A DNA stretch of 64,000 nucleotides from Candidatus Methylomirabilota bacterium (lineage in GTDB: Bacteria > Methylomirabilota > Methylomirabilia > Rokubacteriales > CSP1-6): NCBI GenBank assembly GCA_035764725.1, contig DASTYT010000047.1, forward strand, positions 1 to 64,000. Direction: 5' to 3'. The position numbers were made by a program, and so were the translations under genes. Positions 8,819 through 17,634 of the stretch are shown here, piece by piece (position 1 is the first letter of the stretch; every line of letters begins with the position of its first letter). The notes beneath the pieces are model-generated. The model saw only the letters and a program-made list of their open reading frames with translations. It searched no databases and was not told the origin of the DNA.

Positions 8819-9357
8819 GGCCGAGCCGCCGCGTACTGGCTCTGCTGGGCGCGCTCCTCGCCTTGGGCGTGCTCGCGGCGATGGTGGTCTCCGGGCAGCT
8901 CCCGGAGAGCAAGCAGTTCGTGAAGTTCACCCCCGCGGGGGTGATGAGCGAGCAACCCGCCGAGATCGACGGCGTGGAGGTGCGGACCGCGGCCGGTCGC
9001 TGGCGGTTCGTCCGCGCCGCGGACGGCTGGCGCGACGGCGCGCGGCCCTTGCCCTCGGGCCTGGCCGCCCATCTGGACGCGTCCATCAAGTTCATGCACG
9101 TCTCGGCCCCGGTGCGGGTGATGGAGCCGGCGGAGTGGGTCCCCATCGGCCTGCGGGAGTTCGGGCTCGATCCCCCCGGATTCGTGGCCACGCTCTATCG
9201 CGGCGAGACCCGCGTGCTGGAGGCCGCCTTCGGAGCCCCGAACCCCCAGCAAGTACTGCAGTACATGAAGCTGGTGGGGCACGATCAGGTCTATCTCATG
9301 TCGCGCTTCATTGGAGCCGAGTGGGAAGAGTTCATCCGCGACTCCACCCGCGGATGA
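8800..9357 (+). CDS. DUF4340-like membrane-anchored protein
   Basis: About 185 residues. A single N-terminal membrane segment (VLALLGALLALGVLAAMVV) is followed by a soluble domain with alternating strand-like segments such as VEVRTAAGRWRFVRAADGW. This architecture and its position after gldG match DUF4340 proteins, which accompany Gld-type ABC transporters, although at this length it has about half the usual DUF4340 content. The start is either the GTG at 8800 or the next one at 8803; both overlap the gldG stop. Its own stop overlaps the next ATG (ATGA). Confidence 0.7.
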   Translation: MVETAIGPSRRVLALLGALLALGVLAAMVVSGQLPESKQFVKFTPAGVMSEQPAEIDGVEVRTAAGRWRFVRAADGWRDGARPLPSGLAAHLDASIKFMHVSAPVRVMEPAEWVPIGLREFGLDPPGFVATLYRGETRVLEAAFGAPNPQQVLQYMKLVGHDQVYLMSRFIGAEWEEFIRDSTRG

Positions 9358-10418
9358 GCACCCTATCCCTCCGACACGCGCTCGGGGCCCTGCTGTTCCT
9401 CGCCGTGCCCGCTGCCGGTCTCGCCCATACCGGCGGTACCACCGGGTACGCGGTGATCACGGTGAGCCGGGGCACCGTCCGGTACGAGGCGACGCTCGCC
9501 ACCGCCGTCCTGCCTTCAGACCTCGCGGAGGCGCTCCGTCTCGCCCAGGGGGGAGACGCGCCGAGCCGCGAGCCGCTCCTCGACCTCGTGCGGAAGCACA
9601 TCGTGCTGCGGGCCGGCGACGTCCGCTGCGAGCCGGGGCCCGGCGAGGTCGTTCCCGGGGCCTTCCCGGCCCCGACTTTCACGATACGCGTGGACTTCGC
9701 CTGCGGGCGCGCGCCGCGGGAGCTGACCGTCCAGGACAACACCTTCGAGATACTGGGTCCGGACCACCACACTCTCGCCCGGATCGAGGCGCCGGGGGGC
9801 ACGCAACAGTTCGCGTTCGCCCCCGAGACACGCGTCGGTCACTTCCCCATAGAGGCCGTACCGGAGACCTCCCGCGCGACGGGCAGCTTCGTGCTCCTGG
9901 GCATCCATCACATCCTGAGCGGCTACGACCATCTGCTCTTCGTGATTGGGCTGCTGCTGCCGGGCGGGGACCTGCTGTCGCTGGCCAAGATCATCACCGC
10001 GTTCACGATCGCCCACAGCGTGACATTGTCGCTGGCGGTGCTGCAGGTGGTCACCCTGCCCGATCGCCTCATCGAGGCGGTGATCGCGCTCTCGATCGCC
10101 TATGTCGCGGCCGAGAACCTGGTCGGCCGGCCTGCCGTCTCCCGCCGCTGGCTGGTCAGCTTCTGCTTCGGGCTGGTCCACGGCTTCGGCTTCTCCTCCG
10201 CCCTCCGCGAGCTCGGCTTGCCCGCGCACGGCCTGCTGCTCTCCCTCCTCGGCTTCAACGTCGGCGTGGAGCTGGGCCAGGCCCTCGTGGTCGCGCTCTG
10301 CTTGCCCCTGTTGATCGTGCTCCGCCGCACCCGCTGGTCGCACGCGGCGGTCGTCACCTCGTCCGCCGCGATCCTCGTGGTCGGCCTCGTGTTGTTCCTG
10401 GAGCGCGCGTTCCTCTGA
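9354..10418 (+). CDS. HupE/UreJ-like membrane protein
   Basis: A 354-residue protein with a signal peptide ending near LAHTGG, an N-terminal extracytoplasmic beta-rich domain (about 25-175), then about seven membrane helices. The C-terminal block contains GIHHILSGYDHLLFVIGLLL, FTIAHSVTLSLAVL and CFGLVHGFGFSS. Clustered histidines within helices are hallmarks of the HupE/UreJ family (metal, mainly nickel or cobalt, uptake). This subfamily with an added N-terminal domain is often called only HupE/UreJ-like. It overlaps the DUF4340-like gene and closes the cassette, but a link to the ABC system is inferred only from position. Confidence 0.8.
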   Translation: MSTLSLRHALGALLFLAVPAAGLAHTGGTTGYAVITVSRGTVRYEATLATAVLPSDLAEALRLAQGGDAPSREPLLDLVRKHIVLRAGDVRCEPGPGEVVPGAFPAPTFTIRVDFACGRAPRELTVQDNTFEILGPDHHTLARIEAPGGTQQFAFAPETRVGHFPIEAVPETSRATGSFVLLGIHHILSGYDHLLFVIGLLLPGGDLLSLAKIITAFTIAHSVTLSLAVLQVVTLPDRLIEAVIALSIAYVAAENLVGRPAVSRRWLVSFCFGLVHGFGFSSALRELGLPAHGLLLSLLGFNVGVELGQALVVALCLPLLIVLRRTRWSHAAVVTSSAAILVVGLVLFLERAFL

Positions 10419-10475
10419 TTTTCGCTGCGCGTGGCCCGAGCGCGCGCGCTGGGGAATTCGGGCCACGCGCGGCGG

Positions 10476-10507
10476 GGGGCCGGCCGACGGCCGCCACGCA
10501 TGAGTAT
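10476..10507. repeat. 32-bp intergenic repeat, copy 2
   Basis: 31/32 identical to 4329-4360, with T to C at one internal position. Here it lies upstream of the leaderless half-size permease at 10535, in the opposite orientation relative to the neighbouring start codon. The shared block ends just before TATAAT at 10522-10527. Confidence 0.8.
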
Positions 10508-10521
10508 GGACGACTCTGGCG

Positions 10522-10527
10522 TATAAT
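10522..10527 (+). promoter_or_regulatory. -10 box TATAAT, leaderless promoter
   Basis: A perfect TATAAT ends 7 nt before the ATG at 10535, so transcription would begin at or next to the start codon. There is no Shine-Dalgarno and no clear -35. Confidence 0.6.
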
Positions 10528-10534
10528 CGCCCGC

Positions 10535-11041
10535 ATGGCGCGCGCGTCGTTCGATGTATCCTTCGTCGTGCTCGCGGCGCTCGCCCTCGTCACCGCCGCG
10601 CTGGCCTACCTGAAAGACCCCGGGCTACCGGCTATCGGTGCGCGCAACGGCCTCGCGCTCCTCTGGTTCATCATTCCCCGGCTGGTCCCCGCGCTGATCC
10701 TGGCCGGCATGCTGCAGGTGCTGATCCCGCAGGAGACGGTGGCGCGCTTCTTCGGGCGTCAGTCCGGCCTCACCGCGATCTGCGTGGCGAGCGTGGCCGG
10801 CATGATCACTCCCGGCGGCCCCATGGTGAGCGTGCCGCTGCTCGTGGTGCTCGCCAACTCGGGGATGGCGCTGGGCCCCCTGGTCGCCTACATGACCTCC
10901 TGGTCGCTCTTCGGCCTGCAGCGCATCATTGCGTGGGAAGCGCCGCTGATGGGCTGGCACTTCGTGGGCGTGCGCGTCGCGTCGAGCGTGATCTTCCCCG
11001 TCCTCGCGGGGTGGCTGGTGACGCTCTACTACCATGAGTGA
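10535..11041 (+). CDS. Half-size permease, ArsP/YraQ-like (DUF318 type)
   Basis: A 168-residue integral membrane protein with four or five hydrophobic segments. Motifs such as LIPRLVPALILAGMLQVLIP, FFGRQSG and GMITPGGPMVSVPLL recall the ArsP_1/DUF318 permeases, which are usually about 330 residues with two such halves. It therefore looks like a single-repeat version that would need to dimerise. No partner half is adjacent. It precedes ubiD by 18 nt. The substrate is unknown; metalloid efflux is only one possibility. Confidence 0.75.
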   Translation: MARASFDVSFVVLAALALVTAALAYLKDPGLPAIGARNGLALLWFIIPRLVPALILAGMLQVLIPQETVARFFGRQSGLTAICVASVAGMITPGGPMVSVPLLVVLANSGMALGPLVAYMTSWSLFGLQRIIAWEAPLMGWHFVGVRVASSVIFPVLAGWLVTLYYHE

Positions 11042-11059
11042 GGGGGCCCGGTAGCCGGC

Positions 11060-12517
11060 GTGGCTTTCGGCGATCTCCGCGAGTTCGTCGCCCACCTCGA
11101 GAAGACGGGCCAGCTCCGCCGGATCAGCGCGCCCGTCTCGCGCGATCTCGAGATCACCGAGATCACCGACCGCGTCTCCAAGCGCCCGGGTGACGGCAAC
11201 ATCGCCCTGCTGTTCGAGACCGTCGAGGGGTTCTCGATGCCGGTGCTGATCAACGCCTTCGGCTCGCCGACACGCATGGCGGCGGCCCTAGGCGTGGATC
11301 GGCTCGCGGATCTCTCCGCGCGGGTCGCCAAGCTCCTCGATCTCCGCATGCCGGGCTCGCTCTTCGACAAGCTGCGACGCCTCGGCGACCTCTTCGACCT
11401 CGCCAAGGCCGGTCCCAAGCGCGTGCGCACGGCGTCCTGCCAGGAGGTCGTGGAGACCGATCGGCCGAACCTCGGGACTCTCCCCGTGCTGCGCTGCTGG
11501 CCGGGCGACGCGGGACGCTACATCACGCTGCCGCTCGTCTTCACCCGCGATCCCGCGACCAAGGCCCGCAACGTCGGCATGTATCGCCTCCAGGTGTACG
11601 ACGAGCAGACCCTCGGCATGCACTGGCAGATCCACAAGGGCTCCGCCGAGCATCAGCGCGTGGCCGAGGAGCGGGGCGCGCGGCGGATGGAGGTGGCCAT
11701 CGCCCTCGGCGGGGATCCCGTGTCGATCTACGCGGGCTCGGCGCCGCTGCCGCCCAGCGTGGACGAGATGGTGTTCGCGGGCTGGCTCCGCGGCGGCGGC
11801 GTGCCGATGGTGGCGTGCAAGACCGTCGACCTCGAGGTGCCGGCGGAGGCCGAGATCGTGCTCGAGGGCTGGGTGGACCCGGCAGAGCGGCGGGTGGAGG
11901 GGCCGTTCGGCGATCACACCGGCTACTACTCGCTCGCGCGCGAGTACCCCGTGTTCCACCTCCAGGCCATCACGCGCCGGCGTGCTCCCATCTACCCGAC
12001 GACGATCGTGGGCCGCCCGCCGCAGGAAGACTACTGGCTGGGCAAGGCCACCGAGCGCATCTTCCTGCCGATCATCAAGATGATGCTGCCCGAGATCGTG
12101 GACATGAACATGCCGGCGGAGGGCGTGTTCCACAATCTGGTGATCGTCTCGATCCGCAAGCGCTATCCCGGCCAGGCGCGCAAGGTGATGTACGCGCTCT
12201 GGGGGCTCGGGCTCATGATGCTGGCCAAGAACATCCTGGTCGTGTCCGAGCACGTGGACGTCCAGAACCTCTCCGAGGTCACCTGGCGCGCCACCGGGAA
12301 CGTCGACCCCAAGCGCGATCTCGTGCTCGTCGACGGCCCCGCCGACGACCTCGACCACTCCGCGCTTCGCCACCGGTTCGGCGGCAAGCTCGGCATCGAC
12401 GCCACCGAGAAGACGGCGGCTGACGGCATCGGGCAGCCCTGGCCCGATGAGATCGTGATGACGCCCGAGATCCGCGAGCGCGTCACCCGGCGCTGGACCG
12501 AGTTCGGGCTCTCATGA
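11060..12517 (+). CDS. ubiD: UbiD-family prenylated-FMN decarboxylase
   Basis: A 485-residue decarboxylase of the UbiD family, which uses prenylated FMN to decarboxylate aromatic or polyene acids. Recognisable blocks: FGDLREFVAHLEKTGQL at the N-terminus, WPGDAGRYITLP, HWQIHKGSAEH, EGPFGDHTGYYS, the active-site region PIYPTTIVGRPPQEDYWLGK, and a C-terminal KLGIDATEK. It starts with GTG. It overlaps ubiA by 4 nt and is followed by ubiE, so the likely role is the decarboxylation step of quinone synthesis (a 4-hydroxybenzoate-type or futalosine-route naphthoate acid). No ubiX-type flavin prenyltransferase is in the window. Confidence 0.92.
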   Translation: MAFGDLREFVAHLEKTGQLRRISAPVSRDLEITEITDRVSKRPGDGNIALLFETVEGFSMPVLINAFGSPTRMAAALGVDRLADLSARVAKLLDLRMPGSLFDKLRRLGDLFDLAKAGPKRVRTASCQEVVETDRPNLGTLPVLRCWPGDAGRYITLPLVFTRDPATKARNVGMYRLQVYDEQTLGMHWQIHKGSAEHQRVAEERGARRMEVAIALGGDPVSIYAGSAPLPPSVDEMVFAGWLRGGGVPMVACKTVDLEVPAEAEIVLEGWVDPAERRVEGPFGDHTGYYSLAREYPVFHLQAITRRRAPIYPTTIVGRPPQEDYWLGKATERIFLPIIKMMLPEIVDMNMPAEGVFHNLVIVSIRKRYPGQARKVMYALWGLGLMMLAKNILVVSEHVDVQNLSEVTWRATGNVDPKRDLVLVDGPADDLDHSALRHRFGGKLGIDATEKTAADGIGQPWPDEIVMTPEIRERVTRRWTEFGLS

Positions 12518-13374
12518 GCCGCGGGACGGGCGCCCTCCGCCACTTCCTCGACGCCATCAAGTTCGAGCACACCGTCTTCGCCCTGCCCTTCGCCTACATT
12601 GCCATGGTGCTGGCGGCCGACGGCTGGCCCGGCTGGCACGTGCTCGTCTGGGTGACGCTCGCCATGGTGGGCGCGCGCACCCTGGCGATGTCGGTCAACC
12701 GCCTGGCGGATCGCTGGATCGACGCGAAGAACCCGCGCACCCGCGGGCGTCACCTGCCGGCGGGCCTCCTGTCGGCGGCGCAGGTGACACTCGCCGCGGT
12801 GGCCGCCGGGGCCCTGCTGCTCGCCTCGGCCTGGATGCTCAACCCGCTCTGCCTGGCGCTGTCGCCGCTTGCCGTCCTCTTCCTCGTGGGCTATTCCTAC
12901 ACGAAGCGCTTCACCTGGCTCTCGCACTGGATCCTCGGCTTCACCGACGGCATCGCCGCCGCGGGGGGCTGGATCGCCGTGCGGGGCGCCTTCGAGCCGC
13001 CCGCCTTCATCCTCTGGTTCGCGCTGACCGTGTGGATCGGCGGCTTCGATCTCATCTACGCCTGCCAGGACGTCGAGTTCGACCGCGCGGAGGGCCTCCA
13101 CTCCTTCCCGGCGCGCTTCGGCATCGCCGCCGCGCTGCGCACCGCGCAGGCGTGCCACGTGCTGACGGTGGCCGCGTTCGCGCTGTTGGGCTGGACGCTC
13201 TCCCTCGGCTTCCTCTACTGGGGCGGCGTCGGGGTGGTGGCGGCGCTGCTCGTCTACGAGCACTCGCTGGTCTCACCGGGCGATCTCTCGAGGCTGGACA
13301 TGGCCTTCTTCAACGTCAACGGCTACATCGCGGTGATCCTCTTCGCGGCCGTCCTCGCCGGGCGCTGGGCATGA
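12514..13374 (+). CDS. ubiA: UbiA-family prenyltransferase
   Basis: A 286-residue integral membrane aromatic prenyltransferase that attaches a polyprenyl chain to an aromatic acid. The first Asp-rich motif is NRLADRWIDAKNPRT and the second is DVEFDRAEGLHSFPARFG, both canonical magnesium-diphosphate-binding sites. Eight to nine hydrophobic segments are evident. Start and stop overlap ubiD and ubiE (ATGA both times), so the three proteins are translationally coupled and act in order: prenylation, decarboxylation, C-methylation. MqnP-type and UbiA-type enzymes cannot be separated by eye. Confidence 0.93.
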   Translation: MSRGTGALRHFLDAIKFEHTVFALPFAYIAMVLAADGWPGWHVLVWVTLAMVGARTLAMSVNRLADRWIDAKNPRTRGRHLPAGLLSAAQVTLAAVAAGALLLASAWMLNPLCLALSPLAVLFLVGYSYTKRFTWLSHWILGFTDGIAAAGGWIAVRGAFEPPAFILWFALTVWIGGFDLIYACQDVEFDRAEGLHSFPARFGIAAALRTAQACHVLTVAAFALLGWTLSLGFLYWGGVGVVAALLVYEHSLVSPGDLSRLDMAFFNVNGYIAVILFAAVLAGRWA

Positions 13375-14099
13375 GCTCCGCTTCGCGCGATCTCGGCGTC
13401 GGGCCCGACAAGGCGCGGTTCGTGAGCGAGATGTTCTCGCGCATCGCGGGACGCTACGACCTCATGAACGGCCTCATGACGTTCGGCATGCACCACGCGT
13501 GGCGCCGCATGGCCGCGCGCCAGACCATCGCCTGCCCCGACGGCCCCGCGCTGGACCTCGCCACCGGCACCGGCGACCTCGCGCTCGAACTGCGCGAGAT
13601 CCACCCGCATCGCGACATCATTGCCGCGGACTTCGCCCTCGGCATGCTGCGCGAGGCGGTGACGAAGGTGCGCCAGGTGGGCGCGGCCGAGCGCGTGCGC
13701 CTGGTCGCCGGCGACGCGCTCGCCCTGCCCTTCGCCGACCGCACCTTCGCTTGCGTGACCTCCGCCTTCCTGCTTCGCAACCTGGCGGACCTCCGCCAGG
13801 GGCTGGCCGAGATGAAGCGCGTGACCCGCCCCGGCGGCCGCGTGGTCGCGCTCGAGATCACCCAGGCCACGCTGCCCGGCTTCCGCTCGCTGTTCCGCCT
13901 CTACTTCAACCACCTGGTGCCGCGCATCGGCGGGCTCATCGCAGGCGATCGCGAGGCCTACACCTATCTCCCCCAGTCCGTGGACCGCTTCCTCACCCCC
14001 GCCGGACTGACCAGTCTCATGGGCGAGGTCGGGCTCCGCGCCGTGAAGGTCCAGCGCGTCGGCATGGGCACGGTCTGCATCCACACCGGCGTCGCGTAG
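13371..14099 (+). CDS. ubiE: Ubiquinone/menaquinone C-methyltransferase UbiE/MenG
   Basis: A 242-residue SAM-dependent methyltransferase. The SAM motif is LDLATGTGDLALEL (about 60-73), and the UbiE signatures YDLMNGLMTFGMHHAWRR and VALEITQATLPGF are present. It methylates the prenylated quinol ring in menaquinone or ubiquinone synthesis. Its ATG overlaps the ubiA stop. Length is normal for the family (about 230-260). Confidence 0.93.
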   Translation: MSSASRDLGVGPDKARFVSEMFSRIAGRYDLMNGLMTFGMHHAWRRMAARQTIACPDGPALDLATGTGDLALELREIHPHRDIIAADFALGMLREAVTKVRQVGAAERVRLVAGDALALPFADRTFACVTSAFLLRNLADLRQGLAEMKRVTRPGGRVVALEITQATLPGFRSLFRLYFNHLVPRIGGLIAGDREAYTYLPQSVDRFLTPAGLTSLMGEVGLRAVKVQRVGMGTVCIHTGVA

Positions 14100-14108
14100 A
14101 CTGATCGC

Positions 14109-14789
14109 ATGGCGAGGGCAGCGGTGAGCGGGCGGGTGGCCGAGGTCTTCTACTCGATCCAGGGGGAGGGCGCGACGGCAGGCGTGCCGGCGGTGTTCGC
14201 GCGGCTCCAGGGCTGCACCGTGGGCTGCGCCTGGTGCGACACCAAGTACTCCTGGGACGCGGACGCCGGCCGCTCCATCCACCTCGACGGGCTCCTCGCG
14301 GAGATGCACGCCTTCCCCTGCCGCCGCGCGGTGGTCACCGGCGGCGAGCCGCTCGAGTCGGCTCTGTTCGCTCCCCTCGTGGCGGCGCTGCTCGCCGGCG
14401 GCTGGGAGGTCGAGGTCGAGACCTCCGGCACGCTCGCCCCGCCCGCGGGTCTCCACGCGCGCCGCATTCAGTGGAACGTGTCCGTGAAGCTGGCCGCCTC
14501 GGGCGTCGCCGAGGCTCGGCGCATCCGGCCCGATGCCATCCGCGCATTCCTGGCCGCCGAGGCCTGGTGGAAGTTCGTGGTCACCGACGAGGGAGACCTC
14601 GCCGAGGTCCTGCACCTCGCCGAGCGCTTCGCCCTGCCGCGAGGCCGCATCCTCCTCCAGCCCGAAGGCATACGCCGCGAGGACCTGATCGCGCGGAGCC
14701 CGTGGGTGGCCGAGGCGTGCACCCGCCACGGCTTCCGCTTCTCACCGCGTCACCACGTGATGCTCTGGGGGGCCCGGCGGGGCGTCTGA
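14109..14789 (+). CDS. queE: 7-carboxy-7-deazaguanine synthase QueE
   Basis: A 226-residue radical SAM enzyme making 7-carboxy-7-deazaguanine from 6-carboxytetrahydropterin in queuosine/preQ0 synthesis. The N-terminus [17 protein letters not shown] is diagnostic. The iron-sulfur cysteines are C36-x3-C40-x2-C43 (CTVGCAWC), followed by VTGGEPL. It starts 9 nt after ubiE; TAGACT, which includes the ubiE stop, lies 6 nt upstream of the ATG and could be a leaderless -10. Its stop overlaps queC (TGATG). QueD and QueF are not in the window. Confidence 0.93.
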   Translation: MARAAVSGRVAEVFYSIQGEGATAGVPAVFARLQGCTVGCAWCDTKYSWDADAGRSIHLDGLLAEMHAFPCRRAVVTGGEPLESALFAPLVAALLAGGWEVEVETSGTLAPPAGLHARRIQWNVSVKLAASGVAEARRIRPDAIRAFLAAEAWWKFVVTDEGDLAEVLHLAERFALPRGRILLQPEGIRREDLIARSPWVAEACTRHGFRFSPRHHVMLWGARRGV

Positions 14790-15475
14790 TGGGCCCACGT
14801 GCCGTGGTGCTCCTTTCCGGTGGGCTCGACTCCAGCACCACGCTGGCCATCGCCCGCGCCCAGGGCTTCACGTGCTGTGCGCTCTCGTTCGACTACGGCC
14901 AGCGCCACGCCCGCGAGCTCGAGTCGGCGCGCCGGGTGGCTCAGGCGCTCGAGGCGGCCGAGCATTGCGTGCTCCCCCTCGATCTCCGGGCCATCGGCGG
15001 CTCGGCGCTCACCGCCGACATCGCGGTGCCCAAGGGCCGTAGCGAGGCCGCGATCGTCGAGGGCATCCCCGTCACCTACGTACCAGCCCGCAACACCATC
15101 TTCCTCGCCTACGCGCTTGGCTGGGCCGAGGTGATGGGCGCCCAGGACATCTTCATCGGCGTCAACGCCCTCGACTACTCGGGCTATCCCGACTGCCGCC
15201 CGGAGTTCATCGAGGCATTCGAGCAGCTCGCCAACCTCGCGACGAAGGCCGGCGTAGAGGGCACGAGCCGCTTCCGCGTGCACACGCCGCTCATCGCCCT
15301 GTCCAAGGCGCAGATCGTGCTCCGCGCGTGGGAGCTGGGCGTGGACTTCGCCCTCACCTGGTCGTGCTACGAGCCGGGCGCGGACGGGCGGCCGTGCGGC
15401 GCATGCGACTCCTGCTTGCTGCGCGCCAAGGGCTTCGCCGAAGCGCGCCTGGTCGACCCCGTCGCGACGCCGTGA
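14789..15475 (+). CDS. queC: 7-cyano-7-deazaguanine synthase QueC
   Basis: A 228-residue ATP-dependent preQ0 synthase. The PP-loop is LSGGLDSST (residues 9-17), the core blocks are SFDYGQRH and [10 protein letters not shown], and the C-terminal zinc site is [17 protein letters not shown]. It converts the QueE product to 7-cyano-7-deazaguanine. Its ATG overlaps the queE stop by one base and its TGA overlaps the GTG of the formate dehydrogenase beta gene, so the queuosine and formate modules are physically fused into one operon. Confidence 0.94.
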   Translation: MGPRAVVLLSGGLDSSTTLAIARAQGFTCCALSFDYGQRHARELESARRVAQALEAAEHCVLPLDLRAIGGSALTADIAVPKGRSEAAIVEGIPVTYVPARNTIFLAYALGWAEVMGAQDIFIGVNALDYSGYPDCRPEFIEAFEQLANLATKAGVEGTSRFRVHTPLIALSKAQIVLRAWELGVDFALTWSCYEPGADGRPCGACDSCLLRAKGFAEARLVDPVATP

Positions 15476-17586
15476 TCGCCCTCGACCACTTCCCCCGCGA
15501 GCGCACCTGGCTGCTTCCCGCTCTTCACGCCGTGCAGCACGCGGAGCGCTGGATCTCCCCCGACGCGATCGCCGACATCGCCGCGCATCTGCGGGTGCCG
15601 GTGAGCGAAGTTTACGGCGTCGCCACCCACTATCCGGAGCTGCGCCTCGCCGAGCCGGGCCGGCACGTGGCCCGCGTCTGCGTGGGGGTGTCCTGCCGCG
15701 TGGGCGGGTCGCTCGATCTCCTGGCCGCGCTCGAGCGGCGCCTCGGCGTGAGGGCGGATGCCACCACCGCCGACGGCGAGTGGACGCTCGAGCGCCTCGA
15801 CTGCGCCTTCAACTGCTCCATGGCGCCCGTGGCCGAGGTGGACGGCCGCCACCTCGGCCGCGTCGCGCTCGACGACGTGGATCGCGTGCTGGGGGCGCCC
15901 GCGCCGATGGGGCGCGGTGCGGAGCCGGGCGTCGAGTACGAGCCCCACCCGCCCGTGATCGCGTTTCCCTCGTCCCCGCCGTCGCCGCTGCCCGCGGGCG
16001 ATCACGGCCCGGCCATCGGCCAGGTCGTGGATCCCTCGGTCTGGTTCAACGGCCTGGAGCGCGCGGCCCGGGCCCTCGCGAGCCCGGGCGAAGTCCGTCT
16101 CGCGGTGGGCGTCGGCTCCTGCGGCCTCTCGGTGGGCGCGGCTACCACCCTGGCTGCCCTCGCCGCCGAGGTAGGCCTGCGCGGCGTGCGCGCGCGCGTG
16201 ATCGCCGCAGGCTGCTCCGGCCTGTGCTGGGCCGCGCCCACCGTGACCGTGCTCCGCCCCGGCGCGCCGCCCGAGACCGCGGCGCGGGTCGCCCCGGGCG
16301 ACGTGGGCGCGCTGCTCGATGCCGTCGAGGCCGGCCGCCGCGTCGAGTCGCCGGCGGTGACCGCCTTCCTGGCCGGGCAGCGCCGGGTACTCACCGAGCG
16401 ATTGGGCGTGGTCGACCCCGGCGACATCGGCGACGCGATCCACCGGGGAAGCTACGCAGCCCTGGCCGCCGTCCTCGCCGCGGGCGATCCGCTGGCGGTG
16501 ATCGAGACCGTGAAGACCGCGTCACTGCAGGGGCGCGGTGGCGCCTACTTCCCCGCGGCGGTGAAGTGGGAGGGTGCGCGACGCGCCGCCGGCGAGCCCA
16601 AGTACCTCATCGTCAACGGCGAGGAGGGCGAGCCCGGCATCTTCAAGGACCGCCATCTCCTCGAGGGCGATCCCCACCGTCTGCTCGAGGGCGCCCTGCT
16701 GGCCGCGTATGCCGCCGGGGCCAGCCACGTGTATCTCTATGTGCACGGCGAAGCCAACCTCGCCGCGCGGCGCTTGGAGCGGGCGCTGGATACCGCGCGG
16801 CGCTGGGGCCTCGTAAGCCAGCACGTGCTGGGCAGCGATTTCTCGGTCGAGGTCGAGATCCGCCGAGGAGCCGGAGGCTTTGTTCTGGGCGAGGAGACGG
16901 CGCTCATGGAGTCGCTGGAGGGGCGTCGTGCCATGCCGCGGGCCAAGCCGCCCTTTCCCGTGGAGGCGGGTCTCTGGGGTAAGCCCACCGTGATCAACAA
17001 CGTCGAGACGCTCTTCGCCGTGCCGCTGATCGTGGGGCGCGGTGCGGCCTGGTGGAAGGGGCTGGGCCGCGGCCACGGCATGAAGTGCTTCGGCCTCTCG
17101 GGCCATGTCCGCCGGCCCGGCCTGGTCGAGCTGCCGATGGGCGCCACGCTCCGCGATCTGGTGGAGGGCCTGGGCGGCGGGCCGGGCGATGGCCACCGGA
17201 TCCAGGCCGTGCTCGTGGGCGGACCGTCCGGGAGCCTGGTCCCGCCCCGGCTCCTCGATGAGCCCATGGTGCCGGGCGGCGCCGTCAGCCCCGGGACCGG
17301 CGGGATCGCGGCCCTGGATGAGCGGGCCTCGCTTCGCGACATCGTGCGCACCCTGCTCGACTTCAATACCCGCGAGTCCTGCGGCAAGTGCACCCCGTGC
17401 CGCGAAGGCACGGCGCGGCTCCGGGATCTCCTCGACGGTCGGAGCAACAGCCAGGGGGGCCCGACGCTCGAGGAGCTGAGCGAGGTCGTGCGCCTGGCGT
17501 CCCTCTGCGGGCTCGGTCAGGCGGCGCCGCTCTCAATCCTGTCCGCCCTCAAGGAGTTCCCCAGGGAATTCGCAGATCTCCGCTGA
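15472..17586 (+). CDS. NAD-dependent formate dehydrogenase beta subunit, NuoE-NuoF fusion type
   Basis: 704 residues joining a NuoE-like 2Fe-2S domain (about 1-150, cysteines in [10 protein letters not shown] and CAFNCSMAP) to a NuoF-like flavoprotein. A second thioredoxin-like 2Fe-2S segment lies in the linker ([20 protein letters not shown]). The NuoF part carries the NADH/FMN glycine-rich region [13 protein letters not shown], then [14 protein letters not shown] and the 4Fe-4S motif [12 protein letters not shown]. It passes electrons from the molybdenum subunit downstream to NAD+. It begins at the GTG overlapping queC. The fusion replaces the separate gamma and beta subunits seen in many formate dehydrogenases. 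Confidence 0.9.
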   Translation: MIALDHFPRERTWLLPALHAVQHAERWISPDAIADIAAHLRVPVSEVYGVATHYPELRLAEPGRHVARVCVGVSCRVGGSLDLLAALERRLGVRADATTADGEWTLERLDCAFNCSMAPVAEVDGRHLGRVALDDVDRVLGAPAPMGRGAEPGVEYEPHPPVIAFPSSPPSPLPAGDHGPAIGQVVDPSVWFNGLERAARALASPGEVRLAVGVGSCGLSVGAATTLAALAAEVGLRGVRARVIAAGCSGLCWAAPTVTVLRPGAPPETAARVAPGDVGALLDAVEAGRRVESPAVTAFLAGQRRVLTERLGVVDPGDIGDAIHRGSYAALAAVLAAGDPLAVIETVKTASLQGRGGAYFPAAVKWEGARRAAGEPKYLIVNGEEGEPGIFKDRHLLEGDPHRLLEGALLAAYAAGASHVYLYVHGEANLAARRLERALDTARRWGLVSQHVLGSDFSVEVEIRRGAGGFVLGEETALMESLEGRRAMPRAKPPFPVEAGLWGKPTVINNVETLFAVPLIVGRGAAWWKGLGRGHGMKCFGLSGHVRRPGLVELPMGATLRDLVEGLGGGPGDGHRIQAVLVGGPSGSLVPPRLLDEPMVPGGAVSPGTGGIAALDERASLRDIVRTLLDFNTRESCGKCTPCREGTARLRDLLDGRSNSQGGPTLEELSEVVRLASLCGLGQAAPLSILSALKEFPREFADLR

Positions 17587-17634
17587 ACATGTATCATAGC
17601 GGAGCAGGCGCAGTCGCGATGGATGGGATCGCGC

